The notes under the pieces are model-generated. The model made no database searches. It was not told the origin of the DNA and saw only the letters and a program-made list of their open reading frames with translations. Positions 63,743-64,000 of a stretch of DNA of 64,000 nucleotides are shown here, piece after piece. The translations under genes were made by a program, and so were the position numbers. The stretch is from Ambrosia x helenae (Eukaryota; Streptophyta; Magnoliopsida; Asterales; Asteraceae), in the NCBI GenBank assembly GCA_030844895.1, contig CM061231.1, forward strand, positions 32,311,149 to 32,375,148, in the 5' to 3' direction. Each line of letters starts with the position of its first letter. Within the stretch, counting starts at the first letter, position 1.

Positions 63743-64000
63743 ACGGGCTGGACGACTAGAAACGCCTATAAATACCATACTTAACCTCCTAAACTCAATT
63801 AGACAAACCCTAGTCGTCCCATAACCGCCCCACACACCTAAACAACCTCTGGAAGGCGATTTTGATCAAAAACACAAGGTTTCAAGGTCTAACCATCAAT
63901 CTTTTACAATTCTAAGGTTTGATTCTTATCCATAACACTTTGTAAATGTTTTTAATCAATCCCTAATGGTCCAGACCTGTTCATAAACAAAAAGGCTTTC

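Larger units (their letters stand above)
63191..64000 (+). mobile_element. gypsy LTR (family TGTGACACC), cut by the right window edge
   Basis: Begins TGTGACACCTGG. Sister of the LTR at 28658: both have TCTAC(C/T)TTAGCGAG, AACTGGGTTAGTT and GATCATTGG at matching places. TATAAATA at 63767-63774. U3 holds a 20-bp tandem repeat and a GCGATTAG word cluster. No coding sequence is in view. Confidence 0.8.

Overview
This is a window of plant nuclear DNA. Genes are split by GT-AG introns, the intergenic DNA is AT-rich, and several layers of Ty1/copia, Ty3/gypsy, Mutator-like (MULE), Helitron, SINE and MITE repeats are present. The retrotransposon types (copia with a very long gag and an extra 3' ORF; gypsy LTRs starting TGTGACACC) are ones I associate with the sunflower family (Asteraceae). 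That placement is inference and cannot be proved from the window.

Host genes. (1) 1543-1701 minus: first coding exon of an MFS transporter of the tetracycline-resistance/HIAT1-like type, with its own TATA box. The rest would lie leftwards beyond a copia element that ends at 1049. (2) 20011-25157 plus: a complete HVA22/TB2-DP1-like gene with a non-coding first exon and six coding exons (188 aa). Its second intron holds a 1355-bp Mutator-like fold-back element with a perfect 9-bp target duplication. (3) 48973-56157 plus: a complete PP2A regulatory subunit B'' gene with 12 coding exons (529 aa) and an intron in its 3' UTR. (4) 63111-63190 minus: an enolase-like exon fragment abutting a gypsy LTR.

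Main mobile element. 2163-17571 is a full-length 15.4-kb copia element of the SIRE-like kind. It has identical 519-bp LTRs, the TSD CGGGA, a Met-tRNA PBS, a 1311-aa gag, pol with one frameshift, and a 1168-codon third ORF with one in-frame TAG. Two things stand out. The third ORF seems to have its own promoter and intron between pol and its ATG. A short word, GCGATTAG/CTAATCGC, is densely scattered in both orientations upstream of both TATA boxes (LTR and internal) and again in both leaders. The same word fills the promoter of an unrelated gypsy LTR at the right edge. A sister of that gypsy LTR at 28658-31233 carries a different word in the same place. Every recognisable LTR promoter here has its own repeated word just upstream of the TATA box.

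Other layers. 28552-31238 is a collapsed gypsy element. 32063-43541 is the 3' half of a second SIRE-like copia element on the minus strand. Its third ORF is split by a 6.8-kb gypsy-type element lacking pol (35395-42211), which is itself interrupted by a solo LTR (37542-39374). 44700-46030 is a decayed copia fragment. 46365-48634 is a MULE that has lost its transposase catalytic core. 58073-60163 is a 527-bp tandem duplication whose second copy carries a 1037-bp Helitron, so the empty site is preserved in the first copy. The remaining intergenic DNA is AT-rich, with MITE-, SINE- and direct-repeat remnants.
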